Counted from the first letter of the stretch, positions 52,933 to 64,000 are shown. The stretch: DNA of 64,000 nucleotides from Roseibium limicola (GCF_017313085.1 NZ_JAFLNF010000002.1:558001-622000); one strand, 5' to 3'. The notes: a model not told the origin generated them from the letters alone. Numbers and translations: made by a program.

Positions 52933-53300
52933 CAGAGCACCTCCGGCGCGAGAGAAATGATTTTCATATGGTTCTTTGCGCGAAGTTCGCGCGGGACCGG
53001 ACCGAAAATACGGGTTCCGACCGGTTCCTTGTTGTTGTTGATCAGGACCGCCGCATTGCGGTCGAACCGGATCACGCTGCCGTCGGCACGTCGAATATCC
53101 TTCGCCGTACGCACAACGACTGCCTTCATCACGTCGCCCTTTTTAACGCGACCCCGCGGAATAGCTTCCTTGATGCTGACGACAATGATGTCTCCAACAG
53201 AAGCATATTTACGCTTGGAGCCGCCGAGCACTTTGATGCACATGACACGACGGGCGCCGGAATTATCCGCCACGTCGAGGTTTGTTTGCATCTGAATCAT
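52932..53300 (-). CDS. rplN: 50S ribosomal protein L14
   Basis: The 122-residue protein begins [21 protein letters not shown] and contains [21 protein letters not shown] and [19 protein letters not shown], as in L14. It forms an intersubunit bridge with S12 region. Directly overlaps rplX. Confidence 0.97.
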   Translation of the reverse strand: MIQMQTNLDVADNSGARRVMCIKVLGGSKRKYASVGDIIVVSIKEAIPRGRVKKGDVMKAVVVRTAKDIRRADGSVIRFDRNAAVLINNNKEPVGTRIFGPVPRELRAKNHMKIISLAPEVL

Positions 53301-53373
53301 GACTGGCTGCCTTATTCTCTTATCGGCGCACCGGTCACGGGCGCCTGATGATGCTCTTTAACGGAGAGCGTGG

Positions 53374-53604
53374 TCACTCAGCGACCACGGTCCAACGCTT
53401 GTTCTTGGAGATCGGAGCACATTCCTCAATTGAGACAATGTCGCCAACCTGGCACTTGTTGTCTGAATCGTGTGCGCGGTACTTTTTGGTCCGGCGCACA
53501 GTCTTCTTCAGCAGCGGGTGTGTGAAACGACGCTCCACATTAACCGTCACCGTCTTGTCATTCGCGCTGCTGACCACGGTGCCCTGCAGGATACGCTTCG
53601 GCAT
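53374..53604 (-). CDS. rpsQ: 30S ribosomal protein S17
   Basis: The 76-residue protein begins [21 protein letters not shown] with [20 protein letters not shown] and the OB-fold end [20 protein letters not shown] at 53604 follows AGGAGAG and begins the conserved part; the longer frame has no support. Confidence 0.96.
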   Translation of the reverse strand: MPKRILQGTVVSSANDKTVTVNVERRFTHPLLKKTVRRTKKYRAHDSDNKCQVGDIVSIEECAPISKNKRWTVVAE

Positions 53605-53614
53605 GGGTCTCTCC

Positions 53615-53812
53615 TTACGCGCTTGCCACGCGCTTGTCGCGCATGATCGTCTGGATACGGGCAATGTCACGGCGAATTTGCCGAACGCGCCCAGTGTTTT
53701 CGAGCTGACCCGTTGCCCTCTGGAAGCGCAGATTGAACTGCTCCTTCTTGAGGGTTTCGAGCTCCGTGCGGAGCTCGTCGAGGGTCTTTGCTCTTACGTC
53801 AGTAGCCTTCAT
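53615..53812 (-). CDS. rpmC: 50S ribosomal protein L29
   Basis: The 65-residue helical-hairpin protein has [21 protein letters not shown] and [20 protein letters not shown]. It sits at the tunnel exit and helps dock trigger factor and SRP. The ATG at 53812 is chosen; upstream codons overlap rplP. Confidence 0.96.
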   Translation of the reverse strand: MKATDVRAKTLDELRTELETLKKEQFNLRFQRATGQLENTGRVRQIRRDIARIQTIMRDKRVASA

Positions 53813-53832
53813 GGCTTTTCTCCTCGACTGCC

Positions 53833-54246
53833 TTATTCCGCAATTCGCTGAACGAACCGGCACTTGATCGGCAGTTTGGCTGCTGCCAGACGCATTGCTT
53901 CACGAGCAACATCCTCTGACACGCCATCGATTTCGAACATCACCCGGCCTGGCTTGACGCGGCAAGCCCAGTAGTCGGGAGAACCCTTACCTTTACCCAT
54001 TCGGACTTCGGCCGGCTTCGAGGAAACCGGGAGGTCCGGGAAGATGCGGATCCAGACACGACCCGCACGCTTCATGTGGCGGGTCATGGCACGACGGGCT
54101 GCTTCGATCTGACGAGCGGTTACCCGCTCCGGCTCAATCGCCTTCAGACCGTAGGCTCCGAAGTTGAGGTCTGTCCCCCCCTTCGCGAGCCCATGGATGC
54201 GGCCCTTGTGCTGCTTGCGGAACTTAGTTCGCTTCGGTTGCAGCAT
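53833..54246 (-). CDS. rplP: 50S ribosomal protein L16
   Basis: The 137-residue protein begins [21 protein letters not shown] and has [21 protein letters not shown] and [20 protein letters not shown], the L16 signatures with the usual arginine before the hydroxylated site. It helps position A-site tRNA. Confidence 0.97.
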   Translation of the reverse strand: MLQPKRTKFRKQHKGRIHGLAKGGTDLNFGAYGLKAIEPERVTARQIEAARRAMTRHMKRAGRVWIRIFPDLPVSSKPAEVRMGKGKGSPDYWACRVKPGRVMFEIDGVSEDVAREAMRLAAAKLPIKCRFVQRIAE

Positions 54247-54291
54247 CTTTCTCTCTCGTCCTTCGTGTTACGCGAGCAGCAGGCAGCCTAA

Positions 54292-55020
54292 TCAGGCTGC
54301 GCGCTCACGGCCCCGATCCCGGCGTCCGCCGCGATCACCCTGGTTAGAATCCGAACCCGCTGTTGCGCGGCGTTCAGACGCCATCGGGTCGTGCTCGAGG
54401 ATTTCACCCTTGAAGATCCAGACCTTCACGCCACACACGCCGTAAGCGGTGTGAGCAGAAGCGACGCCGTAGTCGATGTCTGCACGCAGGGTGTGCAGCG
54501 GCACGCGACCTTCGCGGTACCATTCAACGCGGGCAATTTCTGCCCCGCCCAGACGGCCACCGCAGTTGATGCGGATGCCCTGAGCGCCCAATCGCATTGC
54601 CGACTGAACGGAACGCTTCATGGCGCGACGGAAAGCCACACGGCGTTCCAGCTGCTGTGCGATAGATGCGGCCACAAGGCTCGCATCGATTTCCGGCTTG
54701 CGCACTTCAACAATGTTGAGGTGAACTTCCGAAGAGGTGATCTCACTGATCTTCTTGCGAAGACGCTCGATGTCTGCACCCTTCTTGCCGATAACCACAC
54801 CCGGACGACCCGAATGAATGGACACACGACACTTACGGTGCGGACGCTCAATCACGACCTTAGAAACAGCTGCCTGCTTCAATTCCTTCAGAAGGAATTC
54901 CCGGATGCGGAAATCTTCATGAAGAAGATCGCCATATTCGCCTTTGCTGGCGAACCAGCGGGAATCCCACGTCCGGTTGATCCCGAGGCGCATGCCGATC
55001 GGATTTACTTTATGTCCCAT
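54292..55020 (-). CDS. rpsC: 30S ribosomal protein S3
   Basis: The 242-residue protein has [21 protein letters not shown] at its start, a KH domain with [21 protein letters not shown], and [18 protein letters not shown] [20 protein letters not shown]. The C-terminal tail is rich in Asp, Arg and Gly. S3 lines the mRNA entry and has helicase-like action. ATG overlaps rplV stop by one base. Confidence 0.97.
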   Translation of the reverse strand: MGHKVNPIGMRLGINRTWDSRWFASKGEYGDLLHEDFRIREFLLKELKQAAVSKVVIERPHRKCRVSIHSGRPGVVIGKKGADIERLRKKISEITSSEVHLNIVEVRKPEIDASLVAASIAQQLERRVAFRRAMKRSVQSAMRLGAQGIRINCGGRLGGAEIARVEWYREGRVPLHTLRADIDYGVASAHTAYGVCGVKVWIFKGEILEHDPMASERRATAGSDSNQGDRGGRRDRGRERAA

Positions 55021-55400
55021 CAGGCAGTCTCCTCGACTTCACGCACTACGATGGTCAAGTTCGAGAACGGCTTTTCAATGCGGCCGACCCGACCGCGAGC
55101 CCGCGGCTGGAACCGCTTGATCACGAAAGCTTTACCGACATGAGCTTCGGCAACCACCAGGTTGTCGATGTCCATATCATGGTTGTTTTCCGCATTTGCA
55201 ATCGCAGACATCAGAGTCTTCTTGACGTCTTGTGCGATACGCTTGCGGGAGAAAGTCAGGTCCGCCAGTGCGGCTCCGACTTTCTTGCCGCGGATAGCAG
55301 CCGCAACGAGATTCAGCTTGCGCGGCGATACGCGCAGCATGCGGGTCAATGCCCGGGCCTCGTTGTCAGCGAGCGTCCGCTCACGCTTCGGCTTGCCCAT
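55020..55400 (-). CDS. rplV: 50S ribosomal protein L22
   Basis: The 126-residue protein has [42 protein letters not shown] and the tunnel hairpin [20 protein letters not shown]. The hairpin lines the exit tunnel and is a site of macrolide effects. Confidence 0.97.
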   Translation of the reverse strand: MGKPKRERTLADNEARALTRMLRVSPRKLNLVAAAIRGKKVGAALADLTFSRKRIAQDVKKTLMSAIANAENNHDMDIDNLVVAEAHVGKAFVIKRFQPRARGRVGRIEKPFSNLTIVVREVEETA

Positions 55401-55402
55401 CG

Positions 55403-55681
55403 TTACTTCCTCTTCGCCTTCTTGTCGGCGCCGTGTCCGTAGTAGGTCCGTGTCGGCGAGAACTCGCCGAACTTATGACCAATCATCTCTTCAGACACCT
55501 GCACCGGAACGTGCTTTTGACCGTTGTAGATGCCGAAGGTGAGGCCGACAAACTGCGGCAGGATCGTCGAACGGCGGCTCCAGGTCTTGATGACCTCGTT
55601 GCGGCCGGATTCACGAACCTTTTCCGCTTTAGTCAGCAGATACCCGTCGACAAACGGACCTTTCCAGATCGAACGTGCCAC
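55403..55681 (-). CDS. rpsS: 30S ribosomal protein S19
   Basis: The 92-residue protein starts with a GTG ([15 protein letters not shown]) and has [21 protein letters not shown] and [21 protein letters not shown]. It forms a head complex with S13 and an intersubunit bridge. Placed between rplB and rplV. Confidence 0.97.
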   Translation of the reverse strand: MARSIWKGPFVDGYLLTKAEKVRESGRNEVIKTWSRRSTILPQFVGLTFGIYNGQKHVPVQVSEEMIGHKFGEFSPTRTYYGHGADKKAKRK

Positions 55682-55693
55682 GATCCTTGCCCT

Positions 55694-56527
55694 TTACTTT
55701 TTGCGCGCGTGGCGGCTGCGGACGATATACTTATCAGTCTGCTTGTTGCTGCGCGTGCGCTTACCTTTGGTCGGCTTGCCCCAAGGGGTAACCGGATGAC
55801 GACCGCCTGAGGTCCGACCTTCACCACCACCGTGCGGGTGATCGACCGGGTTCATGGCCACACCACGGGTGTGCGGGCGAATGCCCAGCCAACGAGAACG
55901 GCCGGCCTTACCGAGGTTTGTGTTGCCGTGGTCCGGGTTCGACACGGCACCGATAGAGGCCATGCAGGTTCCCAGAACCTTACGCTGTTCACCGGACATA
56001 AGACGCAGAACTGTGTAGCCCTGGTCACGACCGACGATCTGAACGAAAGCTCCAGCAGAACGAGCAACCTGCGCGCCCTTACCCGGCTTAAGTTCAATGT
56101 TGTGTACGATGGTGCCGACCGGAATGGAAGACAGTGGCATCGCATTTCCTGGTTTCACGTCAACAGACTGACCAGCGATGACTTTGTCACCAACTGATAG
56201 ACGCTGCGGTGCCAGGATGTAGCTCAATTCACCATCTTCATAGCGGATCAGAGCGATGAATGCGGTCCGATTCGGATCGTATTCAAGACGTTCGACCGTA
56301 GCCGAAACATCGAACTTGCGGCGCTTGAAGTCCACCAGGCGATAGGAGCGCTTGTGACCACCCCCACGGTTCGGGGACGTCAGGCGACCAGTGTTGTTAC
56401 GACCGCCAGACTTCGAAAGGCCTTCTGTCAAAGTCTTGACAGGCTTACCCTTGTACAGGCTGGAACGATCGACCTGAACGAGCTGGCGACGGCCAGGAGA
56501 CGTCGGGTTAAAAGTCTTAAGTGCCAT
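55694..56527 (-). CDS. rplB: 50S ribosomal protein L2
   Basis: The 277-residue protein has the L2 features: [42 protein letters not shown], and near the end [20 protein letters not shown] with the histidine placed close to the peptidyl-transferase region, then [20 protein letters not shown]. It is needed for subunit joining. Confidence 0.97.
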   Translation of the reverse strand: MALKTFNPTSPGRRQLVQVDRSSLYKGKPVKTLTEGLSKSGGRNNTGRLTSPNRGGGHKRSYRLVDFKRRKFDVSATVERLEYDPNRTAFIALIRYEDGELSYILAPQRLSVGDKVIAGQSVDVKPGNAMPLSSIPVGTIVHNIELKPGKGAQVARSAGAFVQIVGRDQGYTVLRLMSGEQRKVLGTCMASIGAVSNPDHGNTNLGKAGRSRWLGIRPHTRGVAMNPVDHPHGGGEGRTSGGRHPVTPWGKPTKGKRTRSNKQTDKYIVRSRHARKK

Positions 56528-56544
56528 TTATCTGTCCCCGTCCC

Positions 56545-56838
56545 TTAGAGCCCGGTGGTCACATCAATCGAGTGACCTTCTTCGAGCGTGATGACGGCCT
56601 TCTTGAAATCAGACTGGCGACCAATACGACCCTTGAACCGCTTAACCTTGCCCTTGCGGACCAGGGTGTTTACGGCCGTAACCTTCACACCGAAAAGCGC
56701 CTCGATGGCGGCCTTGATTTCAGGCTTGGTAGCGTCGTTGGCCACCTTGAAGACAACCTTGTTCTGTTCGGAAGCAAGGGTAGCCTTCTCGGTGATCACC
56801 GGGCCGACGATTTTGTCGTAATGAGGAAGGTTGCTCAT
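56545..56838 (-). CDS. rplW: 50S ribosomal protein L23
   Basis: The 97-residue protein has [21 protein letters not shown] and [21 protein letters not shown] with [20 protein letters not shown]. It is the tunnel-exit docking site for trigger factor and SRP. ATG overlaps rplD stop by four bases. Confidence 0.96.
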   Translation of the reverse strand: MSNLPHYDKIVGPVITEKATLASEQNKVVFKVANDATKPEIKAAIEALFGVKVTAVNTLVRKGKVKRFKGRIGRQSDFKKAVITLEEGHSIDVTTGL

Positions 56839-57455
56839 TTGAAGCGCTCCTCAAGTGCAGACACCGCAGCCTTGGTCAACACAAGGGTGTGAGCCCGCAT
56901 GATGTCGTAGACGTTGATGCCCTGTACCGGCAGAATATCCACATTCGGGATATTGCGAGTTGCCAGAGCGAAGTTCTGGTCAAGCTCGGCGCCGTCGATG
57001 ATCAAGGCACTGTTCAGACCCAAAGACACGAACTGTGCCTTCAGAGCCTTTGTCTTGGCTTCGGCTGCCTTGGCATCTTCAACGATGACGATGCTGTTGG
57101 CTTTCGCCTTGGCGGACAGAACGTGCTTCAGTCCGAGGACACGCACCTTCTTCGGCAATTCATGAGCGTGGTCGCGAACGACTGGCCCGAATGCCTTACC
57201 ACCACCGCGAAACTGCGGAGCCTTGCGGTTACCGTGACGCGCGCCGCCTGAACCTTTCTGGCGGACAAATTTCTTCGTCGTGCCAGAAACTTCAGAGCGT
57301 CCCAGGGACTTGTGAGTCCCTGCCTGACGCTTGGCGAGCTGCCAGCGTACAACGCGGTGGATCAGATCGGTGCGCGGATCGAGACCAAAGATCTCATCAG
57401 ACACCGTGATCGAACCGGCCGCCCCACCTTCGAGGGTCTTGACCTGGAGTTCCAT
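56835..57455 (-). CDS. rplD: 50S ribosomal protein L4
   Basis: The 206-residue protein has [21 protein letters not shown] and [21 protein letters not shown], the extended tunnel loop of L4. In E. coli L4 also represses its own S10 operon. The ATG at 57455 overlaps the TGA of rplC as TGATG; a GTG one codon earlier is less likely. Confidence 0.96.
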   Translation of the reverse strand: MELQVKTLEGGAAGSITVSDEIFGLDPRTDLIHRVVRWQLAKRQAGTHKSLGRSEVSGTTKKFVRQKGSGGARHGNRKAPQFRGGGKAFGPVVRDHAHELPKKVRVLGLKHVLSAKAKANSIVIVEDAKAAEAKTKALKAQFVSLGLNSALIIDGAELDQNFALATRNIPNVDILPVQGINVYDIMRAHTLVLTKAAVSALEERFK

Positions 57456-58168
57456 CACTCACTCTCCTTCCCAGCGGCCGCAGTCGCTGCTTCCGAAGCG
57501 CGGAATGCACCCGGAACCGGAGCACCCTCCGGCAGCGCCTTCTTGATCGCGTCGCGGACCTGGATCCAACCGCCCTTGGCGCCTGGTACAGAACCCTCGA
57601 CCATGATCAGGCCGCGTTCAACATCGGTACGCACAACCTTGAGGTTCTGCGTGGTCACACGGACATCGCCCATGTGGCCGGCCATCTTCTTGCCCTTGAA
57701 CACACGGCCCGGATCCTGGCACTGACCAGTAGAACCGTGCGCACGGTGGGACACCGAGTTACCATGAGAAGCACGACCACCACCGAAGTTGTGGCGCTTC
57801 ATGGCACCCGCGAAACCTTTACCGATGGAAGACCCGGTGACATCAACGAACTGACCGTCGATGAAATGGTCAGCAGTGATTTCTGCACCCACTTCGATCA
57901 GGTTGTCGGACGACACACGGAACTCAACCAGCTGACGCTTCGGTTCCACCTTGGCTATCGCGAAATGTCCGCGTTCAGCCTTGGGCGTGTTTTTGACTTT
58001 AGCTAGACCAGCGCCGAGTTGCAGCGCAGTGTAGCCGTTCTTTTCTTCAGTACGGTGGGCAACCACCTGACACTTTTCCAGTCGCAGTACAGTGACCGGT
58101 ACATGTTCGCCCGCATCATTGTAGATACGAGTCATGCCCACTTTCTGAGCGATCACTCCAGAACGCAT
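57455..58168 (-). CDS. rplC: 50S ribosomal protein L3
   Basis: The 237-residue protein has [21 protein letters not shown] and the conserved [21 protein letters not shown] with [21 protein letters not shown], the finger reaching the peptidyl-transferase region, including the glutamine (GQ) that is methylated in many bacteria. Alanine-rich tail. Confidence 0.97.
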   Translation of the reverse strand: MRSGVIAQKVGMTRIYNDAGEHVPVTVLRLEKCQVVAHRTEEKNGYTALQLGAGLAKVKNTPKAERGHFAIAKVEPKRQLVEFRVSSDNLIEVGAEITADHFIDGQFVDVTGSSIGKGFAGAMKRHNFGGGRASHGNSVSHRAHGSTGQCQDPGRVFKGKKMAGHMGDVRVTTQNLKVVRTDVERGLIMVEGSVPGAKGGWIQVRDAIKKALPEGAPVPGAFRASEAATAAAGKESE

Positions 58169-58191
58169 AGACGTGTTCCCTTCGATCCGCC

Positions 58192-58500
58192 TCAGAGCTT
58201 AATCTCGACGTCAACACCAGCGGCGAGGTCGAGCTTCATGAGCGCGTCCACGGTCTGGGGCGTCGGATCAACGATGTCGAGGAGGCGCTTATGCGTACGC
58301 ATCTCGAACTGATCGCGGCTTTTCTTATCGATATGCGGTCCGCGAAGCACTGTGTACTTCTCGATCCGCGTCGGCAGCGGTACGGGTCCCCGTACCTGTG
58401 CACCGGTCCGCTTCGCCGTGTTCACGATCTCCTTAGTGGAGGCATCGAGAATACGGTGGTCGAATGCCTTGAGGCGAATCCGGATATTCTGACCGTTCAT
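58192..58500 (-). CDS. rpsJ: 30S ribosomal protein S10
   Basis: The 102-residue protein has [42 protein letters not shown] and the end [21 protein letters not shown]. Besides its place in the head of the small subunit, S10 (NusE) takes part in NusB-linked antitermination. First gene of the S10 block, 66 bases after tuf. Confidence 0.97.
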   Translation of the reverse strand: MNGQNIRIRLKAFDHRILDASTKEIVNTAKRTGAQVRGPVPLPTRIEKYTVLRGPHIDKKSRDQFEMRTHKRLLDIVDPTPQTVDALMKLDLAAGVDVEIKL

Positions 58501-58566
58501 TTTCGAGTTCCCGTTAAGACAGGTGGGCCTGCGTGTTAAACGCTAACTGCAGGCCCTACCGTCAAC

Positions 58567-59757
58567 TTAAGCGATGATGGAAGCGACGACGCCGGCACCG
58601 ACGGTGCGGCCACCTTCGCGAATAGCGAAGCGCAGGCCATCTTCCATAGCGATCGGCACGATCAGTTCCACTTCGACCGACACGTTGTCGCCCGGCATCA
58701 CCATCTCAGTACCTTCAGGCAGAGACACCACACCGGTCACATCCGTTGTACGGAAGTAGAACTGCGGGCGGTAGTTGGTGAAGAACGGAGTATGACGGCC
58801 GCCTTCTTCCTTGGTGAGGATATAAGCCTCAGCCTTGAACTTCGTGTGCGGGGTAACTGAACCCGGCTTGCAAAGAACCTGACCACGCTCAACGTCTTCA
58901 CGGGCAACGCCGCGAATAAGAGCGCCGATGTTGTCGCCCGCCTGGCCGCTGTCGAGCAGCTTGCGGAACATTTCAACACCCGTAACTGTTGTCTTGGTGG
59001 TGTCCTTGATGCCGATGATTTCGACTTCTTCACCAACCTTGACGATCCCGCGCTCAACGCGGCCCGTAACAACCGTACCACGACCGGAGATCGAGAACAC
59101 GTCCTCGATTGGCATCAGGAACGGCATGTCAACCGGACGATCAGGCGTCGGGATGTAAGCATCAACTTCGTTCATCAGCTGACGGATCGCGTCACGGCCG
59201 ATGGCCGCATCGCGGTTTTCAACCGCAGCAAGAGCAGAGCCCTTGACGATCGGAATGTCGTCGCCCGGATACTCATAGGAGGACAGAAGTTCGCGAACTT
59301 CCATTTCCACCAGCTCGAGAAGCTCTTCGTCGTCTACCTGGTCGACCTTGTTCAGGAACACCACCAGAGCCGGAACGCCAACCTGGCGAGCAAGCAGGAT
59401 GTGTTCGCGGGTCTGCGGCATCGGGCCGTCAGCTGCGGAACACACCAGGATCGCGCCATCCATCTGGGCAGCACCGGTGATCATGTTCTTGACGTAATCG
59501 GCGTGACCCGGGCAGTCAACGTGCGCATAGTGACGCGCTTCGGTTTCATATTCCACGTGAGCCGTGGAAATCGTGATGCCGCGAGCACGCTCTTCAGGAG
59601 CGCCGTCAATGTCAGCATAAGCTTTTGCCGTAGCGCCACCGGTTTCGGCAAGCGTCATGGTGATTGCAGCTGTCAGAGTCGTCTTGCCGTGGTCAACGTG
59701 GCCAATCGTGCCAATGTTGACGTGCGGCTTGTTACGCTCAAATTTTTCTTTCGCCAT
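58567..59757 (-). CDS. tuf: Translation elongation factor Tu
   Basis: The 396-residue GTPase has [17 protein letters not shown] (G1), the switch region [23 protein letters not shown] (G3) and NKVDQVDD (G4), then domains 2 and 3 ending [19 protein letters not shown]. It carries aminoacyl-tRNA to the ribosome. It lies between fusA and rpsJ; many relatives have a second tuf elsewhere. Confidence 0.97.
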   Translation of the reverse strand: MAKEKFERNKPHVNIGTIGHVDHGKTTLTAAITMTLAETGGATAKAYADIDGAPEERARGITISTAHVEYETEARHYAHVDCPGHADYVKNMITGAAQMDGAILVCSAADGPMPQTREHILLARQVGVPALVVFLNKVDQVDDEELLELVEMEVRELLSSYEYPGDDIPIVKGSALAAVENRDAAIGRDAIRQLMNEVDAYIPTPDRPVDMPFLMPIEDVFSISGRGTVVTGRVERGIVKVGEEVEIIGIKDTTKTTVTGVEMFRKLLDSGQAGDNIGALIRGVAREDVERGQVLCKPGSVTPHTKFKAEAYILTKEEGGRHTPFFTNYRPQFYFRTTDVTGVVSLPEGTEMVMPGDNVSVEVELIVPIAMEDGLRFAIREGGRTVGAGVVASIIA

Positions 59758-59804
59758 CGGATTACTCCGCTTTCTCTAAATTCTTTTCACTTAAGAGGTG
59801 GGGT

Positions 59805-61880
59805 TCAGGCAAACTTTGCCTGAACCTCTTCAGCGACAGCCTGAGGCACCTGCTCGTAGTGATCGAACACCATCGAGTACTGTGCGCGGCCCTGGGACAT
59901 GGAACGCAGATTGTTCACGTAACCAAACATGTTGGCCAGCGGAACCATTGCAGTGATCACGGTAACAATTCCGCGGTTCTCGGTGCCAGCAATCTGGCCA
60001 CGACGGGAATTCAGATCACCAATCACGTCACCCATGTAGTCTTCCGGGGTAACGACTTCGACCTTCATGATCGGCTCAAGCAGCTTCGGACCAGCCTTCT
60101 GGATACCTTCACGGAAGCCGGCACGACCGGCGATCTCGAAGGCGAGGACCGAGGAGTCGACATCATGGTAGGCACCATCCGTCAAGGTGACCTTGACGTC
60201 GAGGATCGGGAAGCCAGCCAGCGGACCGGACGACATCACGCTCTCGATACCCTTGGTAACACCAGGAATGTATTCCTTAGGAATGTTACCGCCGACAATC
60301 TTACTCTCGAAGACATAACCTGCGTTAGGTTCTGACGGCTCAAGAGTAAACTTGATGCGCGCAAACTGACCCGAACCACCGGACTGCTTCTTGTGGGTAT
60401 AATCCACATCGGCAGACTTGGTAATCGTTTCACGGTAGGCCACCTGAGGCGCACCGATGTTCGCTTCGACCTTGAATTCACGCTTCATGCGATCAACAAG
60501 GATGTCGAGGTGAAGTTCGCCCATGCCAGCAATGATGGTCTGACCGGATTCTTCGTCCGACTTGACGCGGAATGAAGGATCTTCAGCTGCCAGCTTGTTC
60601 AAAGCCTGGCCCATCTTTTCCTGATCAGCCTTGGTTTTAGGCTCAACAGCAATTTCGATAACCGGCTCAGGGAATTCCATACGCTCCAGAATAACCGGCT
60701 TCAGCGGATCACAGAGAGTGTCCCCTGTCGTGGTATCCTTGAGACCTGCGATCGCAACGATATCGCCTGCATAGGCAACGTCGATGTCTTCACGGCTGTT
60801 GGAATGCATCTGCAACAGACGACCGACGCGCTCACGCTTGTCTTTGACTGTGTTGAGAACCGAAGTTCCCTTATGCAGAACACCTGAATAGAGGCGACAG
60901 AAGGTCAGCGAACCGACGAACGGATCGTTGGCGATCTTGAAGGCAAGCATGCCAAGCGGCTCTTCATCAGAAGCATGACGCTCGATTTCAGCTTCAGTCT
61001 TTGCATCGATACCCTTGATCGCCGGAACGTCCAGCGGGCTCGGAAGGTAGTCGACAACCGCATCAAGAAGTGGCTGAACGCCCTTGTTCTTGAAAGCAGA
61101 ACCACAAAGAACCGGAACAAAATCGTTGTTGATCGTACCCTTACGGATCAGCTTCATCAGCTGCTCGGTGTCAGGCATTTCGCCTTCCAGGTAAGCTTCC
61201 GTAGCAGCCTCATCGACTTCAACGGCAGTTTCGATCATCAGTTCACGGAATTCATTGGCCTTGTCGACCAATTCAGCCGGAATTTCGACTTCGTCCCACT
61301 GAGCGCCGAGACTTTCGTCGCGCCAGATGAGAGCCTTCATCTTGATCAGATCGACCAGGCCGACGAATTCGCTTTCAGCACCAACCGGGATCTGGAGAAC
61401 GATCGAATTGCCGCCGAGGCGGGTCTTGATCATTTCCACACAACGGAAGAAGTCAGCGCCGAGCTTGTCCATCTTGTTGACGAAGATCATCCGCGGGACG
61501 TGATACTTGTCGGCCTGACGCCAAACAGTTTCAGTCTGCGGCTCCACACCGGCGTTGGCATCAAGAAGAGCGACCGCACCATCGAGAACACGCAGGGAAC
61601 GTTCAACTTCAATCGTGAAGTCAACGTGACCTGGAGTATCAATGATGTTCAGGCGCTTCTCGTTCCAGAATGCAGTGGTTGCAGCGGACGTGATCGTAAT
61701 ACCACGCTCCTGCTCCTGCTCCATCCAATCCATGGTGGCTGCGCCATCATGGACTTCGCCAATCTTGTGGCTCTTGCCAGTATAGTAAAGAATCCGCTCG
61801 GTCGTGGTCGTCTTGCCAGCATCAATGTGAGCCATGATGCCGAAGTTACGGTAGTCCTCGATTTTATGCGTGCGCGACAT
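59805..61880 (-). CDS. fusA: Translation elongation factor G
   Basis: The 691-residue GTPase has [20 protein letters not shown] (G1), [34 protein letters not shown] (G3), [10 protein letters not shown] (G4), and domains II-V ending with [21 protein letters not shown]. It moves tRNAs and mRNA after peptide-bond formation. Standard place between rpsG and tuf. Confidence 0.97.
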   Translation of the reverse strand: MSRTHKIEDYRNFGIMAHIDAGKTTTTERILYYTGKSHKIGEVHDGAATMDWMEQEQERGITITSAATTAFWNEKRLNIIDTPGHVDFTIEVERSLRVLDGAVALLDANAGVEPQTETVWRQADKYHVPRMIFVNKMDKLGADFFRCVEMIKTRLGGNSIVLQIPVGAESEFVGLVDLIKMKALIWRDESLGAQWDEVEIPAELVDKANEFRELMIETAVEVDEAATEAYLEGEMPDTEQLMKLIRKGTINNDFVPVLCGSAFKNKGVQPLLDAVVDYLPSPLDVPAIKGIDAKTEAEIERHASDEEPLGMLAFKIANDPFVGSLTFCRLYSGVLHKGTSVLNTVKDKRERVGRLLQMHSNSREDIDVAYAGDIVAIAGLKDTTTGDTLCDPLKPVILERMEFPEPVIEIAVEPKTKADQEKMGQALNKLAAEDPSFRVKSDEESGQTIIAGMGELHLDILVDRMKREFKVEANIGAPQVAYRETITKSADVDYTHKKQSGGSGQFARIKFTLEPSEPNAGYVFESKIVGGNIPKEYIPGVTKGIESVMSSGPLAGFPILDVKVTLTDGAYHDVDSSVLAFEIAGRAGFREGIQKAGPKLLEPIMKVEVVTPEDYMGDVIGDLNSRRGQIAGTENRGIVTVITAMVPLANMFGYVNNLRSMSQGRAQYSMVFDHYEQVPQAVAEEVQAKFA

Positions 61881-61904
61881 AGCGTCAGCCCTTCGAAGTC
61901 TAAA

Positions 61905-62375
<471 letters not shown>

Positions 62376-62387
62376 CTATCGTACCTC

Positions 62388-62759
62388 TTATTTCGGACGC
62401 TTGGCGCCGTACTTGGAGCGGCGCTGCTTGCGGTCCTTGACCCCCTGGGTATCGAGCACACCACGAATGATGTGATAACGAACACCAGGCAAATCCTTTA
62501 CGCGGCCGCCACGGATCATAACAACCGAGTGTTCCTGAAGGTTGTGACCTTCACCCGGAATGTAACCAATCACTTCGTAACCGTTCGTCAGGCGGATCTT
62601 AGCCACCTTACGCAAAGCCGAGTTCGGCTTTTTCGGCGTCGTCGTGTAGACGCGGGTGCAAACACCACGCTTCTGAGGGCAGGCCTCCATGGCCGGCACC
62701 TTGTTCCGCTTAGGCGGATCTTTCCGCGGCTTGCGGATCAGCTGGTTGATGGTCGGCAT
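62388..62759 (-). CDS. rpsL: 30S ribosomal protein S12
   Basis: The 123-residue protein begins [21 protein letters not shown] and has the decoding-site motifs [21 protein letters not shown] and [21 protein letters not shown]. The lysines in PKKPNS and RVKDLPG, changed in streptomycin-resistant mutants, are wild type. ATG at 62759 is set by the family; the long upstream open frame is not coding. First gene of the super-operon. Confidence 0.97.
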   Translation of the reverse strand: MPTINQLIRKPRKDPPKRNKVPAMEACPQKRGVCTRVYTTTPKKPNSALRKVAKIRLTNGYEVIGYIPGEGHNLQEHSVVMIRGGRVKDLPGVRYHIIRGVLDTQGVKDRKQRRSKYGAKRPK

Positions 62760-63454
62760 ATTGTGCCCTTTACCTCTTCCATCCAAAAAAATCGTAACGA
62801 TTGTGTTTGCTGATTCTGCACATGCAGAATCGCGCCCGCACGCTCTTTGAAGAGCGGCCGGCGCTGCGAACCCAGAGGACCACGGTGTATCCGCGGTCAT
62901 GCAATCGACGCTATATTCGCCTATTTGAACCCGGCAGCGTTTAAGGGCTATTTGTCTTGCGCTTGGATGCGCTGAGACGGTAGCGGACCTTACCGCCTGC
63001 CTTCGGGATGGCCGGAAACTACTCACATGCCCTGCTTCCGTCAAGCCCTTAATTCCGATTTTGCAAAAAGCCGCAAAACGGCGGAATCCCAAGAGCCGGC
63101 TTATGTTTCCTTCATTATTTTTGAAAGAAAATTGCGTATCCGCGGGGGTTTTATCTTTGTTCATTCAACAGCGCAACACCAGGCGCCTGCTGAAAGTGAA
63201 TCGGTGGTTAAGGAGATGATTCAGACCGGCGCAGAATCGACACCTCCGTCCCGTCCCTGACTGCAACGCTGCCATGCAACGTCGCTGATTCCGTTCGCAC
63301 CCCTCACGGATTCGCAATGGCCCTGGCGGATTCGCCAAGGCCAACCAAAACCTGGCGTTTGTCCCCTCACCTGCCACCCGCGGCTGACTCACAAGCAAGG
63401 CCAAGCCTCGGCCCATAGACTTAGCTTCGGACCGGACCAGACAGAATAGCAAAA
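62760..63454 (-). other. Long leader/promoter region of the ribosomal super-operon
   Basis: Nearly 700 bp between the small acidic gene's terminator and rpsL has no coding sequence I can support. It contains the promoter candidate at 63016-63044 and then a leader of about 250 bases, where control by Nus-type antitermination or a ribosomal protein could take place. Confidence 0.5.
63016..63044 (-). promoter_or_regulatory. Probable promoter of the str-S10-spc-alpha operon
   Basis: On the minus strand CTTGACG (TTGACG at 63039-63044) and TAGTTT (63016-63021) lie 17 bases apart, about 250 bases upstream of rpsL. CTTGAC is the usual -35 form of strong alphaproteobacterial housekeeping promoters. 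Confidence 0.6.
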
Positions 63455-63486
63455 CACAAAAAAAGCCGGGCAGTGCCGCCCGGCTT
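63455..63486 (-). terminator. Terminator of the small acidic gene
   Basis: AAGCCGGGC (63463-63471) and GCCCGGCTT (63478-63486) pair perfectly around an AGTGCC loop; the minus strand continues TTTTTTTGTG. It separates the small gene from the ribosomal operon promoter. Confidence 0.88.
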
Positions 63487-63518
63487 GCTGATTATCCTGC
63501 CTGAAACCGCAACCGACC

Positions 63519-63812
63519 TCAGCCGAAGCGGATCACCGACACATTGCCAGCAAGGGCGTCGGCATAGGCTGCTTCATAGATGTCTTCATCCGGCTCCCCG
63601 TCCATCACGCCGATCTGGTCCAACTCTGCCTCGGCAAACCCTTGCTCCGACAAGGCGTTCAGCGTCTTGCGAACCGCATCATCATCATCTGCGGCCCGCA
63701 GAAGGATATGTACCGGAATGGAGTCGTCCGGCTGTCCATCCTCACCTTCCCACACACGACCGACAAGTACATAGACCGTCGGCTGAATTGTGTCGTCGTT
63801 GTCGTTTACCAT
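63519..63812 (-). CDS. Small acidic protein between rpoC and rpsL, unknown
   Basis: The 97-residue soluble protein is strongly acidic (NDNDDTIQP, WEGEDGQPDDSIP, AADDDDAVRKTLNALSEQG, DGEPDEDIYEAAYADALAG). The pattern VYVLVGRVWE...PVHILLRAADDDDAVRKTL suggests an alpha-beta fold. AGGAG nine bases before the ATG at 63812 sets the start; a GTG at 63818 also opens the frame. It has its own terminator, and another terminator lies upstream, so it is a separate transcript inside an otherwise conserved neighbourhood. I do not recognise the family. Confidence 0.65.
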   Translation of the reverse strand: MVNDNDDTIQPTVYVLVGRVWEGEDGQPDDSIPVHILLRAADDDDAVRKTLNALSEQGFAEAELDQIGVMDGEPDEDIYEAAYADALAGNVSVIRFG

Positions 63813-63860
63813 CTTCACCTGCTCCTTCGCACTGAAGCCCGTCTCTTGCGGTTTGTTCCT

Positions 63861-63893
63861 ATAAGAAAGGCCGCCCGATTGGGGCGGCCTTTC
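63861..63893 (-). terminator. Terminator after the partial gene (probable rpoC)
   Basis: AAAGGCCGCCC (63866-63876) and GGGCGGCCTTT (63882-63892) form a perfect 11-base stem with a GATTG loop; CTTAT follows on the minus strand. It lies 26 bases after the stop of the gene that enters from the right edge. Confidence 0.8.
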
Positions 63894-63918
63894 ATGATGT
63901 CTTTCGCAAACGCGGAGA

Positions 63919-64000
63919 TTATTCCGCTGCGCCGCTCAGATCTTCCAGAAGACCTTCTGCCGCACTGGCGGAAGAAGTCTGCCGCTGCGCATCCTGGATC
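63919..64000 (-). CDS. 3' end of a gene, probably rpoC
   Basis: Only the last 26 codons are in the window; they read a polar, alanine-rich tail ending AAEGLLEDLSGAAE before TAA. In alphaproteobacteria rpoC lies directly before the rpsL operon on the same strand, and RpoC has such variable, acidic ends, so this is likely the beta-prime subunit of RNA polymerase. The fragment itself holds no diagnostic motif. Confidence 0.5.
   Translation of the reverse strand, partial: IQDAQRQTSSASAAEGLLEDLSGAAE

Noticed and set aside
62388-63164. Longer rpsL start giving 258 residues
   Set aside because: S12 is about 123 residues and its conserved start MPTINQL lies at 62759; the upstream part is the operon leader.

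Overview
The window looks like a chromosomal segment of an alphaproteobacterium, most likely Hyphomicrobiales (a Stappia/Roseibium-type relative is my guess, not proven). The evidence is the unbroken str-S10-spc-alpha ribosomal super-operon in alphaproteobacterial order, an ATP12-type F1-ATPase chaperone, GTG-started rpoA, rpsM and rpsS, the split propionyl-CoA carboxylase genes and the CTTGAC-type promoter in front of rpsL.

Layout. 1-9142 holds housekeeping and stress genes: a YdcF protein, thiE, a globin-like protein that has lost its heme ligands, a ClpP paralogue, a membrane GGDEF protein, an ACT protein, a membrane GH25 muramidase, a VOC protein, the divergent ohr/ohrR pair and an MgtE channel. 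9364-13028 is the most accessory-looking part: an SMR exporter, about 700 bp with no gene, a PAS-only protein, an AT-rich stretch, a decayed tyrosine-recombinase gene and tRNA-Leu(GAG), which together read as the scar of an integrated element. 13201-19241 carries an orphan FliN, lipB, a tetR/MFS pair with a clear operator, acylphosphatase, a RibN-type permease under an FMN riboswitch, and a PAS-GGDEF protein. 19362-24813 has a HAD phosphatase, pccA, folB, a small secreted protein and pccB.

25066-29291 is a compact same-strand cluster of circularly permuted ATP-grasp, alpha-E, transglutaminase and the Anbu proteasome-like peptidase, followed closely by a second MgtE. This is the best candidate for an undescribed system: the set is known to co-occur, but its substrate and product are not known. 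30823-44035 contains ATP12/HAD, an RluC-family synthase, CrcB, two tandem fatty-acid-hydroxylase paralogues, a large patatin-like protein, degP/rarA and a chemoreceptor.

44341-62759 is the ribosomal super-operon read on the minus strand: rpsL-rpsG-fusA-tuf-rpsJ-rplC-rplD-rplW-rplB-rpsS-rplV-rpsC-rplP-rpmC-rpsQ-rplN-rplX-rplE-rpsN-rpsH-rplF-rplR-rpsE-rpmD-rplO-secY-adk-rpsM-rpsK-rpoA-rplQ, closed by a strong terminator. Upstream lie a 760-bp leader with a good promoter, a small acidic unknown protein with its own terminator, and the 3' end of what is probably rpoC.
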